A stretch of 64,000 nt of DNA from Methanomicrobiales archaeon (GCA_030019205.1 JASEFH010000002.1:1-64000); one strand, 5' to 3'; positions 54,841-63,789 are shown, numbered from the stretch's first letter. The notes: generated from the letters alone by a model not told the origin. Translations and numbers: made by a program.

Positions 54841-55320
54841 ATGGCATGGAGAGGGCCACCCTATGGGTTCCGTCGGCAGTTCGACGAGATCATGGCGGAG
54901 ATGCAGCGCCGATTCGACGAGATGATGACCGGGCTCGGGGAGTTCGGGCAGCAGGCCGGAAGGCAGGCGGGACGGATGCTCCCCGCGCTCCGCAGCGCCG
55001 AGATGCATGTCGATGTGCGGGAGCACGGCGACGAAGTGATGGTGGTCGCCGATCTCCCGGGCGTGGAGCGGGAGGATATCTCGATCCGGCTCCTCGATCC
55101 CCGGACGCTGCACCTAGCCACGCGGCGGGAACGGACGGTGGCGCAGGAGGAGGGGGGTTACTACCTGCGGGAGCGCACCTACGGGGCGATGTCGAGGACC
55201 ATCCTCCTGCCGGCCGAGGTCGCCGAGGAGGGGGCGCAGGCGACGTTCCGGAACGGCGTGCTGGAGGTACGGCTGAAGAAGACGCCCGAAGCCCGCGGAA
55301 AGGAGATCCCCCTTGCCTGA
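54841..55320 (+). CDS. Small heat shock protein, Hsp20/alpha-crystallin family
   Basis: A 159 aa chaperone that holds unfolding proteins as an oligomer. The N-terminal arm contains FRRQFDEIMAEMQRRFDEMM. The alpha-crystallin domain starts at about residue 55: MHVDVREHGDEVMVVADLPG, VEREDISIRLLDPRTLHLA and YYLRERTYGAMSRTILLPAE. The G-x-L motif GVLEVRLKK is near the end. A frame open upstream would cover the TATA box, so the ATG at 54841 (MAWRGPPYG) is used. Confidence 0.93.
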   Translation: MAWRGPPYGFRRQFDEIMAEMQRRFDEMMTGLGEFGQQAGRQAGRMLPALRSAEMHVDVREHGDEVMVVADLPGVEREDISIRLLDPRTLHLATRRERTVAQEEGGYYLRERTYGAMSRTILLPAEVAEEGAQATFRNGVLEVRLKKTPEARGKEIPLA

Positions 55321-56473
55321 TGGAGCGGGATGGCGGAAGGGGCTTCCCGCACGATCGGGCCGGGGCCGCTCCAGGAGTCCGTGAGCGGGAATCATCCCGC
55401 GGACTCCCCCCGCGGGATCCGCCGGCATGCAGACGGCGCAGAAGGAGAACGCGGAGTCGATCGGGCCCGCAGCAGGTCCGAACCCCGAACGGAAAAGCGG
55501 CAGAGGATCTGCGGAAGCGCATGATGCGTGCGTAGCCGCCCGGAAACAGTCCGGGTGATGCGGGGTGCCGAATCGGTGCGGGCAGACGATCGCGATCAGT
55601 CTCCCTGCAGCCTGCCGCCTTTTCCGGCCGTTCAAGGCCCTCCTGCGAGGAGAGCGATAACGGTTGCGCCTCGTGGGGGAAAGGGCGATCCGGCACTGTC
55701 CGCCCGATCGTGCACGGCGCGATGCCAGCTTCTTCCGATCGGGGGGCATACCGGCGCGATCGGATGCCGCCGCCGGTCCCTGCGGACTGCCTGCCGGTAA
55801 GTGCGTTCCCGGGATGTGTGCGATTGGTGGATCCGCCAACCGGTGACCCCCGATACGAGGGCGGTTCGCCGTATCCAGGGGGCACTGGTGGGGGGTGCCG
55901 TCAGGATCGGGAATGCTCCCGTTTGGGAGAGAATTTGAGGCGGGGATGCCCCCCCTCTCCCGGGCAAAGGAGGCGCCAAGCCCGATACCCCGGGGGCGCA
56001 GCACTCCGATGCGATTTCGCGGTCCATCCGATCCGCACAGGATCGGCCCCCGGGGGGGGGAGTGGGCGTCTTTTCGTCCATCCCTGCAGACGCCCCTGCC
56101 AGGTCCGGTTCATCCCGCCGATCGGAGCCTGCGCCAGCGGGATGCGGCCATCTCCGATCTCGCAGGAAGTGTTCGGGCTCGACCGATCGCCATCCTGCTC
56201 CCCGCGTACAGCCCCCTTTTCGCCGGGGGTACACCTTCCTCAACCAGAATCCCTGCTCCTTCCGTGCGATGCGAAATGGACGGCCATCTCTCCACGGCTC
56301 CCTGCAGGATCCTTTCCCATCCCCCGAGAAGGGGCCGCAGAGTGCGGAAGCGGATCTTCCAGGGGATGGTCCCGCCCTCCCGTGGCGCAGTTCATGCTCG
56401 CGGTCGGGGTGCGGAGTCGCCACCGCCGCAAAGGATATCAGGAAGGAGATGCATCAGGAATCAGGATGCGAAC
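55321..56473. other. Long intergenic stretch (about 1.15 kb) without a recognisable gene
   Basis: The largest gene-free region in the window. Long frames exist on several strands only because stop codons are rare in GC-rich DNA. None shows a domain, signal peptide or clear start signals. Confidence 0.4.
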
Positions 56474-56683
56474 ATGATAATCGATCCGGTATGTCAGAAG
56501 GAATTGAACGGGGATATCGTCCCCCTGTCCAGCCGATACCGAGGTGTGACCTACTACTTCTGCGATCTCAGCTGCAAGAAGCAGTTTATCATGAATCCGG
56601 AGCGCTACTGCGAGAGTATGCAGATGTCATCCGGGGTGATCGCGGTGCCGCTGCACGAGGATCAACGGGCCGTCCCGCTGTGA
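56474..56683 (+). CDS. YHS-domain protein
   Basis: A 69 aa protein, essentially one YHS domain: IDPVCQKELNGDIVPLSSRY then YYFCDLSCKKQFIMNPERY. The conserved Cys residues and the YFC...C..F..NPE.Y pattern suggest metal binding, as in copper-ATPase-linked or TRASH-like modules. The short C-terminal tail is not conserved. The ATG at 56474 is the natural start; the open frame extends upstream without resemblance. Confidence 0.8.
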   Translation: MIIDPVCQKELNGDIVPLSSRYRGVTYYFCDLSCKKQFIMNPERYCESMQMSSGVIAVPLHEDQRAVPL

Positions 56684-56712
56684 AGGGATTCCGGAATCTC
56701 GATACCCTGTTT

Positions 56713-57543
56713 TCATCGAGAGTCCTCGGCGGCAGCGCGGAAGGAGAGGACTGTCCTGTTGGCAGCCCGGATCGAGAGCCAGTCTCCGTACATCGCATAC
56801 TCCTCCGCCGATCCGAGGAGATCGAGGAATACGGCCTCCTGGGCCGCGACAGGCGCCGGACAGGATCTGCTGCTGGCGACCCGCACCGCTCCCACCCTGA
56901 TCGCAGGGCCGTTGCTGGCGAATTCCGCGGCGTACTGGTTGCACCCACCGGAACCCGTCACCCGTCCGTCCGCCGAGAAGACCGCCGTGACCGTCGAACC
57001 GGCGCGGGGCAGGACCACGGCATTGTCGGAGGCATAGCTCTCAAGCACCCAGACCGTGCCGCTGAACGGCCGTGGGTCGGGCCCGGTGTCCTCCTCCATT
57101 ACGAGGAGCGCTGACCCGTCCGCGGACATGAGTGTCAGACGCCCCCCGTCGATGCGGTATTTCTCCACGGCTGCCAGCAGGTCCAGGTAGGCGCTCTCCT
57201 GGTCCATGACCCCCTGCTCCACGCAGTGGATTTCTGTCTGCCCGATCGGATCGAATCGGAGCGACGAATCCCGGATGGTGTACTCTGCGAAGTAGACGTT
57301 GCATCCCGAGGAACCTGACGCCAGGGAACCTTCGAAGCGAAGGGTGATCGCCGTTCCGTTCAGGACGCCAGTGGGAACGCCGTCGTCCCGATAGGAGACG
57401 AGACTCCAGCCGCGGGAGGTCAGTTCTGATGCGCCGCCTTCCGTCGGCAGCGGCACCACGCATCCGCTGCCGAATATGGTCGCCGCTGCCAGTACCGCCA
57501 GGATGATCAGGGCTTCCGCCCCTTCGGACCGCAGGGCATGCAT
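56713..57543 (-). CDS. Lipoprotein with two META (HslJ-like) domains
   Basis: A 276 aa lipoprotein. The signal peptide ends with the lipobox IFGSGC. Two META domains follow, each with the pattern of W-strand, GxCN motif and C-terminal strand: RGWSLVSYRDDG and SSGCNVYFAEYTI in the first, TVWVLESYASDN and GSGGCNQYAAEF in the second. Such domains occur in heat-inducible HslJ and secreted stress or protease-inhibitor proteins. The ATG at 57543 lies about 27 bases from the TATA box, so the start is probably leaderless. Confidence 0.85.
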   Translation of the reverse strand: MHALRSEGAEALIILAVLAAATIFGSGCVVPLPTEGGASELTSRGWSLVSYRDDGVPTGVLNGTAITLRFEGSLASGSSGCNVYFAEYTIRDSSLRFDPIGQTEIHCVEQGVMDQESAYLDLLAAVEKYRIDGGRLTLMSADGSALLVMEEDTGPDPRPFSGTVWVLESYASDNAVVLPRAGSTVTAVFSADGRVTGSGGCNQYAAEFASNGPAIRVGAVRVASSRSCPAPVAAQEAVFLDLLGSAEEYAMYGDWLSIRAANRTVLSFRAAAEDSR

Positions 57544-57564
57544 AGGGATATCCTTGCAATCGCT

Positions 57565-57575
57565 ATTAGATAAAC
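57565..57575 (-). promoter_or_regulatory. TATA box of the META-domain gene
   Basis: GTTTATCTAAT on the minus strand, about 27 bases before the ATG. Confidence 0.55.
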
Positions 57576-57588
57576 GCTGCTTTGCCCC

Positions 57589-58158
57589 CTAGAGGATCAG
57601 CGAGACGAGACCGAGAGCGGCTGCCATCACCACCGCGGATGCAACCGTCCAGCCGAAGATCATGACGGCGACCGAGATCGGGCGATCGAACCGCAGGATC
57701 CAGGCCACGATGGGAGTGCCGTAGAGGGCGATCCCCGGGATCCAGATGGTGGGGATGAGCATCAGCACACCGAACCGCTTGAGTACCGGGTACTGGAGGA
57801 TCCGCTCGTCGATCCTCTGGATCCATCCCTGGAACCGCCGGGATTGCTGCGCGAAGATGTCGAGCGCATAGAACACACCCAGCATGACTGCAACGGCGAC
57901 CGAGGTGGTGAGGACCAGCACCAGAATCGGGTGGATCCCGAACCCCAGCCCCACCGCGGCCGCCGCTGCCTGCAGGAGGAGCGTCGATCCGACGAGGGAG
58001 AGCACGACCGGCGGGGCGATGCCGAATATGAGGCCGAGCCCAAGCGGAAGGACCAGCAGAAAGAGGGGAACGAGGATTGCTGCCCGCAGGATCAGGAAGT
58101 AGCACCCTCGGCGGGAGAACTGCCGTATGCAGGCCCGAAGGGCGGGAACACCGTGCAT
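57589..58158 (-). CDS. Membrane protein resembling the small multidrug export family
   Basis: A 189 aa protein with about five hydrophobic segments. The region FGVLMLIPTIWIPGIALYGT then PIVAWILRFDRPISVAVMIF resembles the COG2426 small multidrug export / DedA-like group, where a loop with PxPGTG-like sequence precedes a GAxIA...L.R motif. The match is partial. The start is uncertain: ATGs at 58218 and 58158 are in frame and neither has a good ribosome-binding site. Confidence 0.6.
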   Translation of the reverse strand: MHGVPALRACIRQFSRRGCYFLILRAAILVPLFLLVLPLGLGLIFGIAPPVVLSLVGSTLLLQAAAAAVGLGFGIHPILVLVLTTSVAVAVMLGVFYALDIFAQQSRRFQGWIQRIDERILQYPVLKRFGVLMLIPTIWIPGIALYGTPIVAWILRFDRPISVAVMIFGWTVASAVVMAAALGLVSLIL

Positions 58159-58260
58159 GCCCGGCACTGTAGCGCAGCCCCTGTATAGAACCCTTGCCCC
58201 GAACGGCACGGCGCCCACGACCCCCGAAGCCCGGCATCCCGTCCCGGGAAGAGCTGGCCT

Positions 58261-58449
58261 TCAGGTGTGGGGACGGGTGCCATCCGCCGGGTACAGTGCA
58301 CGAGCCTCCCGATCCGTCTCGGATACCTCCTCCTCGTACCGACAGAAACTGCACAGGAAATGCCAGACGGGGCCTCGGGCTCCCGGTACGATCTCCAGCA
58401 GGGTCCTCTCCTCGGATCCGCAGATAGGGCACCGGAATGGGTTGTACAC
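58261..58449 (-). CDS. Small zinc-ribbon protein
   Basis: A 62 aa protein starting with GTG (VVYNPFRCPICGSEE). Two CxxC knuckles, CPIC and CSFC, are 24 residues apart around LLEIVPGARGPVWHFL, giving a classic zinc ribbon. GAGAGGAG lies just before the GTG. An in-frame ATG far upstream gives a longer, less convincing form. Role unknown; such ribbons bind nucleic acid or protein. Confidence 0.55.
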   Translation of the reverse strand: MYNPFRCPICGSEERTLLEIVPGARGPVWHFLCSFCRYEEEVSETDREARALYPADGTRPHT

Positions 58450-58673
58450 GACTCCTCTCCGCTCAGGTGTGATGCGGGCTCCCTCCCGGCCACACCTCTG
58501 ATCACTGTCTCGACGGCGCACCCGCCGCCCCCAGTGCCGCGCGGCAGCCGAACTCCCGGTGCAGAGAACTGATAGCGGGGAGCGGGATTGCGGATCTGCA
58601 CCCGCGCGGCTGCCGCGGGATCGGCAGGCAGGCCCGTGCGGATCGACCGGATTCCGGCAGATCCCACGGAGGG

Positions 58674-59502
58674 TTATCGTATCCGTCCAAACTCCTGGCT
58701 TGCGTCGATGGCGGAACTGTACTCCCGCTCCTCGAACTGCTGCAGCGGTTCCAGGGCCTCAGGAGAGGCGCCGTGCTCCCGCGCCCTGGCGATTCAGCCC
58801 CTGCTTGTCGGAGGGGCAGTCCACGCCCCTGAGGGACTGCTGCAGGTCGGCGGCGATCAGACGGGTATGGGCGGCTCCTGCATGCCGCTCCGCCCCTGCG
58901 AGGGATGCCGGCGGGGTGGCCAGCGGCATCTCCGCGGGAGGGGACGCACGGGACGCCCCTTCCGCAGGCAGCGGCTCGGCGCGGGATTCGACCGGGATCA
59001 CCACCTCTCCACCGGATCGAGCCGTCTGCGTCGCACCCACGGGCGCGATCGGCGTGAGGGGCCGGATCGGGGCGATCGCCGTGGCGGCCTCCTCCCGCAG
59101 ACGGGAGGGTTCCTGCACCTCCACCGGCAGCGGTCGGGCCGATCCGACCGGCGTCCAGTCACCGGCGATCGGCCGGGCGGTTCCATCGAAACCGGGCAGA
59201 CGTTCAAGCCTCTCCTTCTGGATACCTGCGCAGAAGGCGCCCTGGCCCGCCTCCGGAACCAACGCCTCCCGGGGGATGGCGAACATCTTCTCCGCGACAC
59301 CGAGCATGCCCCCGAAGGCGAGGGCGGCATAGACGATCGCCCCGCTGTTCAGGTCCAGCACGTAGTCGCGGACGGACCCTATCTCCTCGCCCTCCGGGTT
59401 CCGGACCCTTGCTCCCCGCATATCCTCGATTCTAACCAGCCGAAGGTGCGTTACAGCCTTCGCCCGGCCTTCCGCGATCGTCGCTACCCGCACGTCTGCC
59501 AT
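58674..59502 (-). pseudogene. PRC-barrel/DUF2795 gene broken by a single-base frameshift
   Basis: The frame starting at 59502 encodes a PRC-barrel (LVRIEDMRGARVRNPEGEEI, IVYAALAFGGMLGVAEKMFA, IPREALVPEAG), a Pro/Ala-rich linker and the first half of DUF2795 (LQQSLRGVDCPSDKQGL), then stops early at 58759. Removing one A at about 58793 restores ARAREHGASPEALEPLQQ and EREYSSAIDASQEFGRIR to a stop at 58674. The domain is also altered (GVDCP instead of GxDYP). It lies directly after its paralogue at 59605, likely a tandem duplication. A read error is possible. Confidence 0.8.
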
Positions 59503-59604
59503 CGCTATCTTCCCGATGTCACGGCAAGATGGGACATGACGCGGCGGAGTTCCAAATAGGTTTCGGCGCTCCCCGGGGTCCGCCGGATCCTCCCTGCAGC
59601 AGGA

Positions 59605-60414
59605 TCAGCGGATCCTGCCGAACTCCCGGCTCACGTCGGCAGCGGAATGATACTCACGGTCCTCGAACTGCCCCAGCACCTCGATGACGGAAGACGGAGC
59701 GTCGTTCCCACGCGCGCGCCCGATCAGGTCCTGCTTCCGGGCGGGATAGTCCAGGCCCCGGAGGGCGTCTTGGAGATCGGCGGCGCTCAGATGTTCCTCC
59801 GCCGCCGTAACGCGTTCCTGCATGATCTCCGGTCGGGCCGCCGGCATCTCCTCCGTCGCAGCCACCCGCTCCTCCGCCGCAGGCCGCATCGTCCCGCGGG
59901 GCTCGGTCGCAGCGACCAGCGTCACCTCCGCGGGCTGCGAAGCCGCGATCTCCCGCTCGCGGGGCGGGATATAGGTCTCGGTCGTTGCCGGTCGCGCCGG
60001 TTCCAGAGGGCGGCGCAGCTCCTCCTCGCGCCGGGGTGCCGTCGCGTGCGGGCCGGTGATCAGCGTCCAGTCCCCCTGGCGGGGCCACTGGTTCCGGTCG
60101 AATCCGGGATCGCTCTCCAGCCTTTCCCTAGCCGCATCGATGATCACCTCCCGCTCCTCCGGGCGGAGGGTGATCGCCTCCCAGGGGATGGCAAACAGCT
60201 TCTCGCCGTAGCCGAGAATCCCTCCATATCCCAGCACTGCATAAATCACCTGGCCGCTGACAGCGTCGAGCACCAGGCTCTCGATCGCGCCGAGGTCTTC
60301 CCCGGCCGTATTCCGCACATGAGCATCCCGGATATCCCTCGTGGAGACCAGCATCTCGCCTTCTCTTCTCCGCGGTCGGATTTCTGGCGCAGTTTCTGCT
60401 CCTGCATTTACCAT
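59605..60414 (-). CDS. PRC-barrel protein with one DUF2795 domain
   Basis: A 269 aa protein. The PRC-barrel lies at about 20-95 (MLVSTRDIRDAHVRNTAGED, VIYAVLGYGGILGYGEKLFA, IPWEAITLRPEER). A Glu/Ala/Pro-rich linker follows, then DUF2795 at the C-terminus (LQDALRGLDYPARKQDLIGR, EDREYHSAADVSREFGRIR). The barrel may sit on another protein or RNA. The ATG at 60414 is supported by GGAGGTGA just upstream. It is a close paralogue of 28861-29919 and 58674-59502. Confidence 0.88.
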   Translation of the reverse strand: MVNAGAETAPEIRPRRREGEMLVSTRDIRDAHVRNTAGEDLGAIESLVLDAVSGQVIYAVLGYGGILGYGEKLFAIPWEAITLRPEEREVIIDAARERLESDPGFDRNQWPRQGDWTLITGPHATAPRREEELRRPLEPARPATTETYIPPREREIAASQPAEVTLVAATEPRGTMRPAAEERVAATEEMPAARPEIMQERVTAAEEHLSAADLQDALRGLDYPARKQDLIGRARGNDAPSSVIEVLGQFEDREYHSAADVSREFGRIR

Positions 60415-60485
60415 CTCTTCACCTCCTGCTTCGTCTGCTGCGAGCACCCGGCTCGCGTGGCAGGTTGGCGGATGGAGTCCGGCAC

Positions 60486-60497
60486 TACATAAAGGTT
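60486..60497 (-). promoter_or_regulatory. TATA box of the 59605-60414 gene
   Basis: ACCTTTATGTAG on the minus strand, predicting a leader of about 50 bases that contains the GGAGGTGA site. Confidence 0.5.
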
Positions 60498-60541
60498 GCT
60501 TCAAATATGCAGAAGGGTGTTGAGGGCTGGTCTACACGGGA

Positions 60542-60548
60542 ACAAAAA
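60542..60548 (-). terminator. T-rich terminator of the CmpX-like gene
   Basis: CCTTTTTG on the minus strand, a few bases after the stop codon at 60554. Confidence 0.45.
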
Positions 60549-60553
60549 GGATG

Positions 60554-61285
60554 TTATTTCTTCTGCTCCTGCTGCCTGACCTTCTCCGTTTCATGCTGCA
60601 TGGAGCTCATCAGGTCCCCCATCATCCGTGGGGCACGGTCACGGAACCCGAAGAAGAAGAAGAATGCAATCGCCGCACCGACGCCCAGGCCCACGCCCCA
60701 GGCAATCGGCGTGATGAAGGTGTAGATGATCGTGAGGTCGATCAGCAGCTGCTCGAGCGCGAGGATCGCGACCACGAAGTAGAGGAACGCCCGCAGGACC
60801 ATGGCGAACAGTCCCATGAACTCGATGTTCTGGGATCGCCCGTAGGAGTGCAGGAAATCCGCCAGCCAGTCGACCAGGATAAAACCCACCACCAGGATCA
60901 GGATAAAGGCGATGACGTTGGGAATGTACGCCGCGATGTTCGCCACCAGGACCGTGAGCACGGTGATCTGGAGCACCGCAATCGCCGCCAGGATGGCAAT
61001 AAGATAAATGAACCACCGGACAAGGAGATCCATCAACCGGACGATACTGGTTCCGGTCTGTTCGATATACTGGCCTACGGAGGTCTTTCGAACGGCATCG
61101 TCGACTCCTATCCGATCCAGAACTTCGGCAACGACCCGGCCCAGGAATCTCCCGAGAAGCCAGCCAACGATGAGGATGATGATGGCTACCACGAGATTGG
61201 GGAGAAACGCGATGATCGAGGCGAGCGTCTCCTCGATCTGTCTCTGGACCGCGCTTATCTGAAACATCATGAGCGAAACCGTCAT
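60554..61285 (-). CDS. Mechanosensitive-channel-like membrane protein (TM-helix repeat, CmpX type)
   Basis: A 243 aa protein with about five helices. Repeated TM_helix motifs occur, e.g. IIAFLPNLVVAIIILIVGWL then GRFLGRVVAEVLDRIGVDDA, and later AAYIPNVIAFILILVVGFIL. This matches the CmpX family of MscS-related proteins without the cytoplasmic MscS domain. A likely role is a stretch- or signal-responsive channel. The ATG at 61285 is preferred over 61345 because the TATA box lies between them. Confidence 0.85.
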   Translation of the reverse strand: MTVSLMMFQISAVQRQIEETLASIIAFLPNLVVAIIILIVGWLLGRFLGRVVAEVLDRIGVDDAVRKTSVGQYIEQTGTSIVRLMDLLVRWFIYLIAILAAIAVLQITVLTVLVANIAAYIPNVIAFILILVVGFILVDWLADFLHSYGRSQNIEFMGLFAMVLRAFLYFVVAILALEQLLIDLTIIYTFITPIAWGVGLGVGAAIAFFFFFGFRDRAPRMMGDLMSSMQHETEKVRQQEQKK

Positions 61286-61315
61286 GGGATCACCGAGGGG
61301 GTAGTCCCTCATGGA

Positions 61316-61326
61316 AATATATATAG
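61316..61326 (-). promoter_or_regulatory. TATA box of the CmpX-like gene
   Basis: CTATATATATT on the minus strand, about 36 bases before the ATG at 61285. Confidence 0.6.
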
Positions 61327-61596
61327 GTTTCGCAGATTCGGCCATCTAGAGGCTCTGTGAGGGGGTTATTGATGCAACGGGAGGGCAATAGCCCTTACAT
61401 TCACCTTTCACGCCTCAAGATAGAGCCTATTGCACGCAGAATTCTCTATCTCCCCCGGATGGCCGTGGATCGCTCCGCCCCTCCCCGCGGAGCGGTGGCC
61501 CCCACCGCCGTATCCCACCGATCCTGGAGGGGAGACGTGAATTGAGGCATTTTAATACTGTGCAATAAGAAAATATCGCAGAATACGCAATTAAAA

Positions 61597-61606
61597 AGAT
61601 ATTTAC
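61597..61606 (+). promoter_or_regulatory. TATA box of the amino-acid binding protein gene
   Basis: AGATATTTAC on the plus strand within an AT-rich upstream region; the ATG at 61631 is where a leaderless transcript would start. Confidence 0.5.
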
Positions 61607-61630
61607 ATCTGCATTGTCAATCAAAATCTC

Positions 61631-62443
61631 ATGAAGAAGGTTATACTCCCTTCTCTGGTTGTGTCCGCGGTAGTTCTGGCCGTCCTCTTGGCAGGATGCG
61701 CCGGCACCCAGACACAGGTTCCTGCCACGGATGCAGGAACCCCGACGACGAGCACACCCCAGATGAAGACATATAAGGTCGGCATCGACGTGCCCTACCC
61801 ACCCTTCTCGTATATCGACGAGAAGGGCGTGGCCACGGGCTTCGACGTGGAGTCCATGCGCTGGATCGCCGAGAAGAAGGGCTTCAACGTAGAGTTCCAG
61901 CAGACCGCCTGGGATGGGATCATCCCGGCGCTCGAGGCCGGCAAGATCGATATCATCCACTCGGGGATGACGATCACCGAGGAGCGCGCCCAGAAGGTGA
62001 ACTTCACCATCCCCTACTGGACCGTGAACCAGGACGTTGTAGCCCTGAACACATCCTCCATCACACTCGAGGACGTGCTCGCCGGAAGAGCGAAGATCGG
62101 CACGCAGCGGGGCTGTACGGCCGCCATGTGGATCGAGGAGAACCTGATCGAGAAGGGGCTGATGCCGGAGGACAACCTGAAGACCTACGATAATACGCCG
62201 CTCGCCGTGAACGATCTCGAGGCGGGACGGATCGATGCGGTCATGTACGACGACCTGGTGCTCAAGGACATCGTCGCCGGCAAACCCGTCAAGACGATAG
62301 GATTTGTCGAGACGAAGGAGCAGTTCGGGATCGCGGTGCGGAAGTCGGATGTGGAGCTCCTGAACACTCTGAACGAGGGTCTCGCGGAACTCCAGGCCGA
62401 TCCCTACTGGCAGGAGCTCATCGAGAAGTACAACATGAAGTGA
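61631..62443 (+). CDS. ABC transporter substrate-binding lipoprotein for polar amino acids
   Basis: A 270 aa family-3 solute-binding protein. The signal peptide ends in lipobox VLLAGC, followed by a Thr-rich linker. The binding domain has YKVGIDVPYPPFSYIDEKGV, TGFDVESMRWIAEKKGFNVE, TAWDGIIPALEAGKIDIIHS and GMTITEERAQKVNFTIPYW, the standard core for amino acids such as Glu, Gln, His or Arg. The C-terminal YDDLVLKDIV region is also typical. A permease gene of the same transporter class begins beyond the right edge on the other strand (63790). It carries a T-rich terminator. Confidence 0.93.
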   Translation: MKKVILPSLVVSAVVLAVLLAGCAGTQTQVPATDAGTPTTSTPQMKTYKVGIDVPYPPFSYIDEKGVATGFDVESMRWIAEKKGFNVEFQQTAWDGIIPALEAGKIDIIHSGMTITEERAQKVNFTIPYWTVNQDVVALNTSSITLEDVLAGRAKIGTQRGCTAAMWIEENLIEKGLMPEDNLKTYDNTPLAVNDLEAGRIDAVMYDDLVLKDIVAGKPVKTIGFVETKEQFGIAVRKSDVELLNTLNEGLAELQADPYWQELIEKYNMK

Positions 62444-62449
62444 GCAGGT

Positions 62450-62466
62450 CTCTCTTCTCTTTTTCG
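62450..62466 (+). terminator. Pyrimidine/T-rich terminator after the binding-protein gene
   Basis: TCTCTCTTCTCTTTTTC shortly after the stop at 62443. Confidence 0.5.
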
Positions 62467-62575
62467 GCAGTTCCGGGGCGCTCCGTGGGGTGCAGCAGGG
62501 CGATGGCCGGACGAAGCGGCGTGCGGGGATTCGCACCCTATATCACCCCGGAAGACGGATAGATACGGTATATCC

Positions 62576-63664
62576 ATGCCCTCCTGGTCGCGGAACCCGC
62601 TGATCTTCGGCCTGATGACCGCCGCCCTCTTCGGCGTCGGCACGCCATTCTCCAAGCTGCTGCTCTCCGAGGTCCATCCGCTGACCCTCTCCGCCCTCCT
62701 CTACATCGGGAGCGGAATCGGGACGCTCGGGCTCCTCCTGCTGGTCACGCGCGACGGAAACGGCAGGGCGCATCGGGAGGCGGCCCTGCAGCGCGGAGAC
62801 CTGCCCTGGCTCTGCGGCGTGATCGTATTTGGCGGCTTCCTGGCCCCGATCGCCCTCATGAACGGGCTCGCGAACACCCCTGCGGAGACCGCCGCCCTCC
62901 TGCTGAACTTCGAGGCGGTGGCGACGACGCTCATCGCCGCGTCTCTCTTCCGCGAGTCGATCGGGAGCAGGGTCTGGCTGGCGCTCGCGCTCGTCACGGC
63001 GTCCTGCATCATCCTCTCCTGGGACCCGCAGGCGATCGGGGGCATCTCGATCCCGGCGCTCGGAGTGATCCTCTCGACCGTCTTCTGGTCGCTCGACAAC
63101 AACGTCGCCCGCAACATCTCCGCCAAGGATCCGATCGTTATCGTCTCCCTGAAGGGGCTTCTCGGTGGATCGATGGCGTTTGCCGCCGCTCTCATGCTGG
63201 GGGCGGCCTGGCCGGACCTGAACACTACCGTTGCCGCGATGATCCTCGGGTTTACCAGTTTCGGCGGGCTCACGAGCATGCTCTTCATACACGCCCTGCG
63301 GGGGATCGGCACCGCCCGATCCGCATCGCTCCTCGCCGTCTCCCCCCTCTTCGGGGTGACGGTCTCCCTGCTGATCTTCGCGGAGATCCCCGACCTGCGG
63401 TTCTTCCTGGCCGCCCCGGTCATGGCGTGCGGTGTCTACCTGCTCGTCGCCGAACGGCACTCGCACGAGCACCGCCACGAGCCGCTGATCCACGAGCACC
63501 GCCACTGCCACGACGACCTCCACCACAACCACGAGCATTCGGCAGAGACGCCTCCCCCCGGGCCCGATGGCGAGCACTCCCACCTGCACCGCCACCCCGA
63601 GCGGGTGCACGACCATCCGCACCGCCCGGATATCCACCACCGCCACCTGCACCGCAGATCGTAG
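62576..63664 (+). CDS. EamA-family (DMT superfamily) transporter with a His-rich C-terminal tail
   Basis: A 362 aa protein. The first 295 residues hold ten hydrophobic helices in two EamA repeats: LMTAALFGVGTPFSKLLL and TPAETAALLLNFEAVATTLI in the first, ALGVILSTVFWSLDNNVA and GIGTARSASLLAVSPLFGVT in the second. The last 70 residues contain 23 histidines (HSHEHRHEP, HEHRHCHDD, HHNHEH, HSHLHRH and others) with acids between them. The tail should bind divalent metals, so the protein may move or sense nickel, cobalt or zinc. The ATG at 62576 is natural, with a CTATATCACC TATA box near 62539. Confidence 0.9.
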   Translation: MPSWSRNPLIFGLMTAALFGVGTPFSKLLLSEVHPLTLSALLYIGSGIGTLGLLLLVTRDGNGRAHREAALQRGDLPWLCGVIVFGGFLAPIALMNGLANTPAETAALLLNFEAVATTLIAASLFRESIGSRVWLALALVTASCIILSWDPQAIGGISIPALGVILSTVFWSLDNNVARNISAKDPIVIVSLKGLLGGSMAFAAALMLGAAWPDLNTTVAAMILGFTSFGGLTSMLFIHALRGIGTARSASLLAVSPLFGVTVSLLIFAEIPDLRFFLAAPVMACGVYLLVAERHSHEHRHEPLIHEHRHCHDDLHHNHEHSAETPPPGPDGEHSHLHRHPERVHDHPHRPDIHHRHLHRRS

Positions 63665-63789
63665 GATGGGGCGGCGGGCAGCCTGCCGTGAACCCGCCCG
63701 GGGCCGCAACCGGTTGTCCGGGGGATGGGCCGGTCTGGCTGTCAGGCCAGCACGGGCGGGAAAAGGGATGGCAGTCCTGAAATTTCCGG

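Noticed and set aside
55632-56477. Long frames on both strands in the 1.15-kb gene-free region
   Set aside because: Composition typical of antisense or random GC-rich frames, with no domain, promoter or ribosome-binding site.
62543-63709. A 388-residue frame opposite the EamA gene
   Set aside because: Its content is the antisense of the transporter and His tail; high GC keeps it open.
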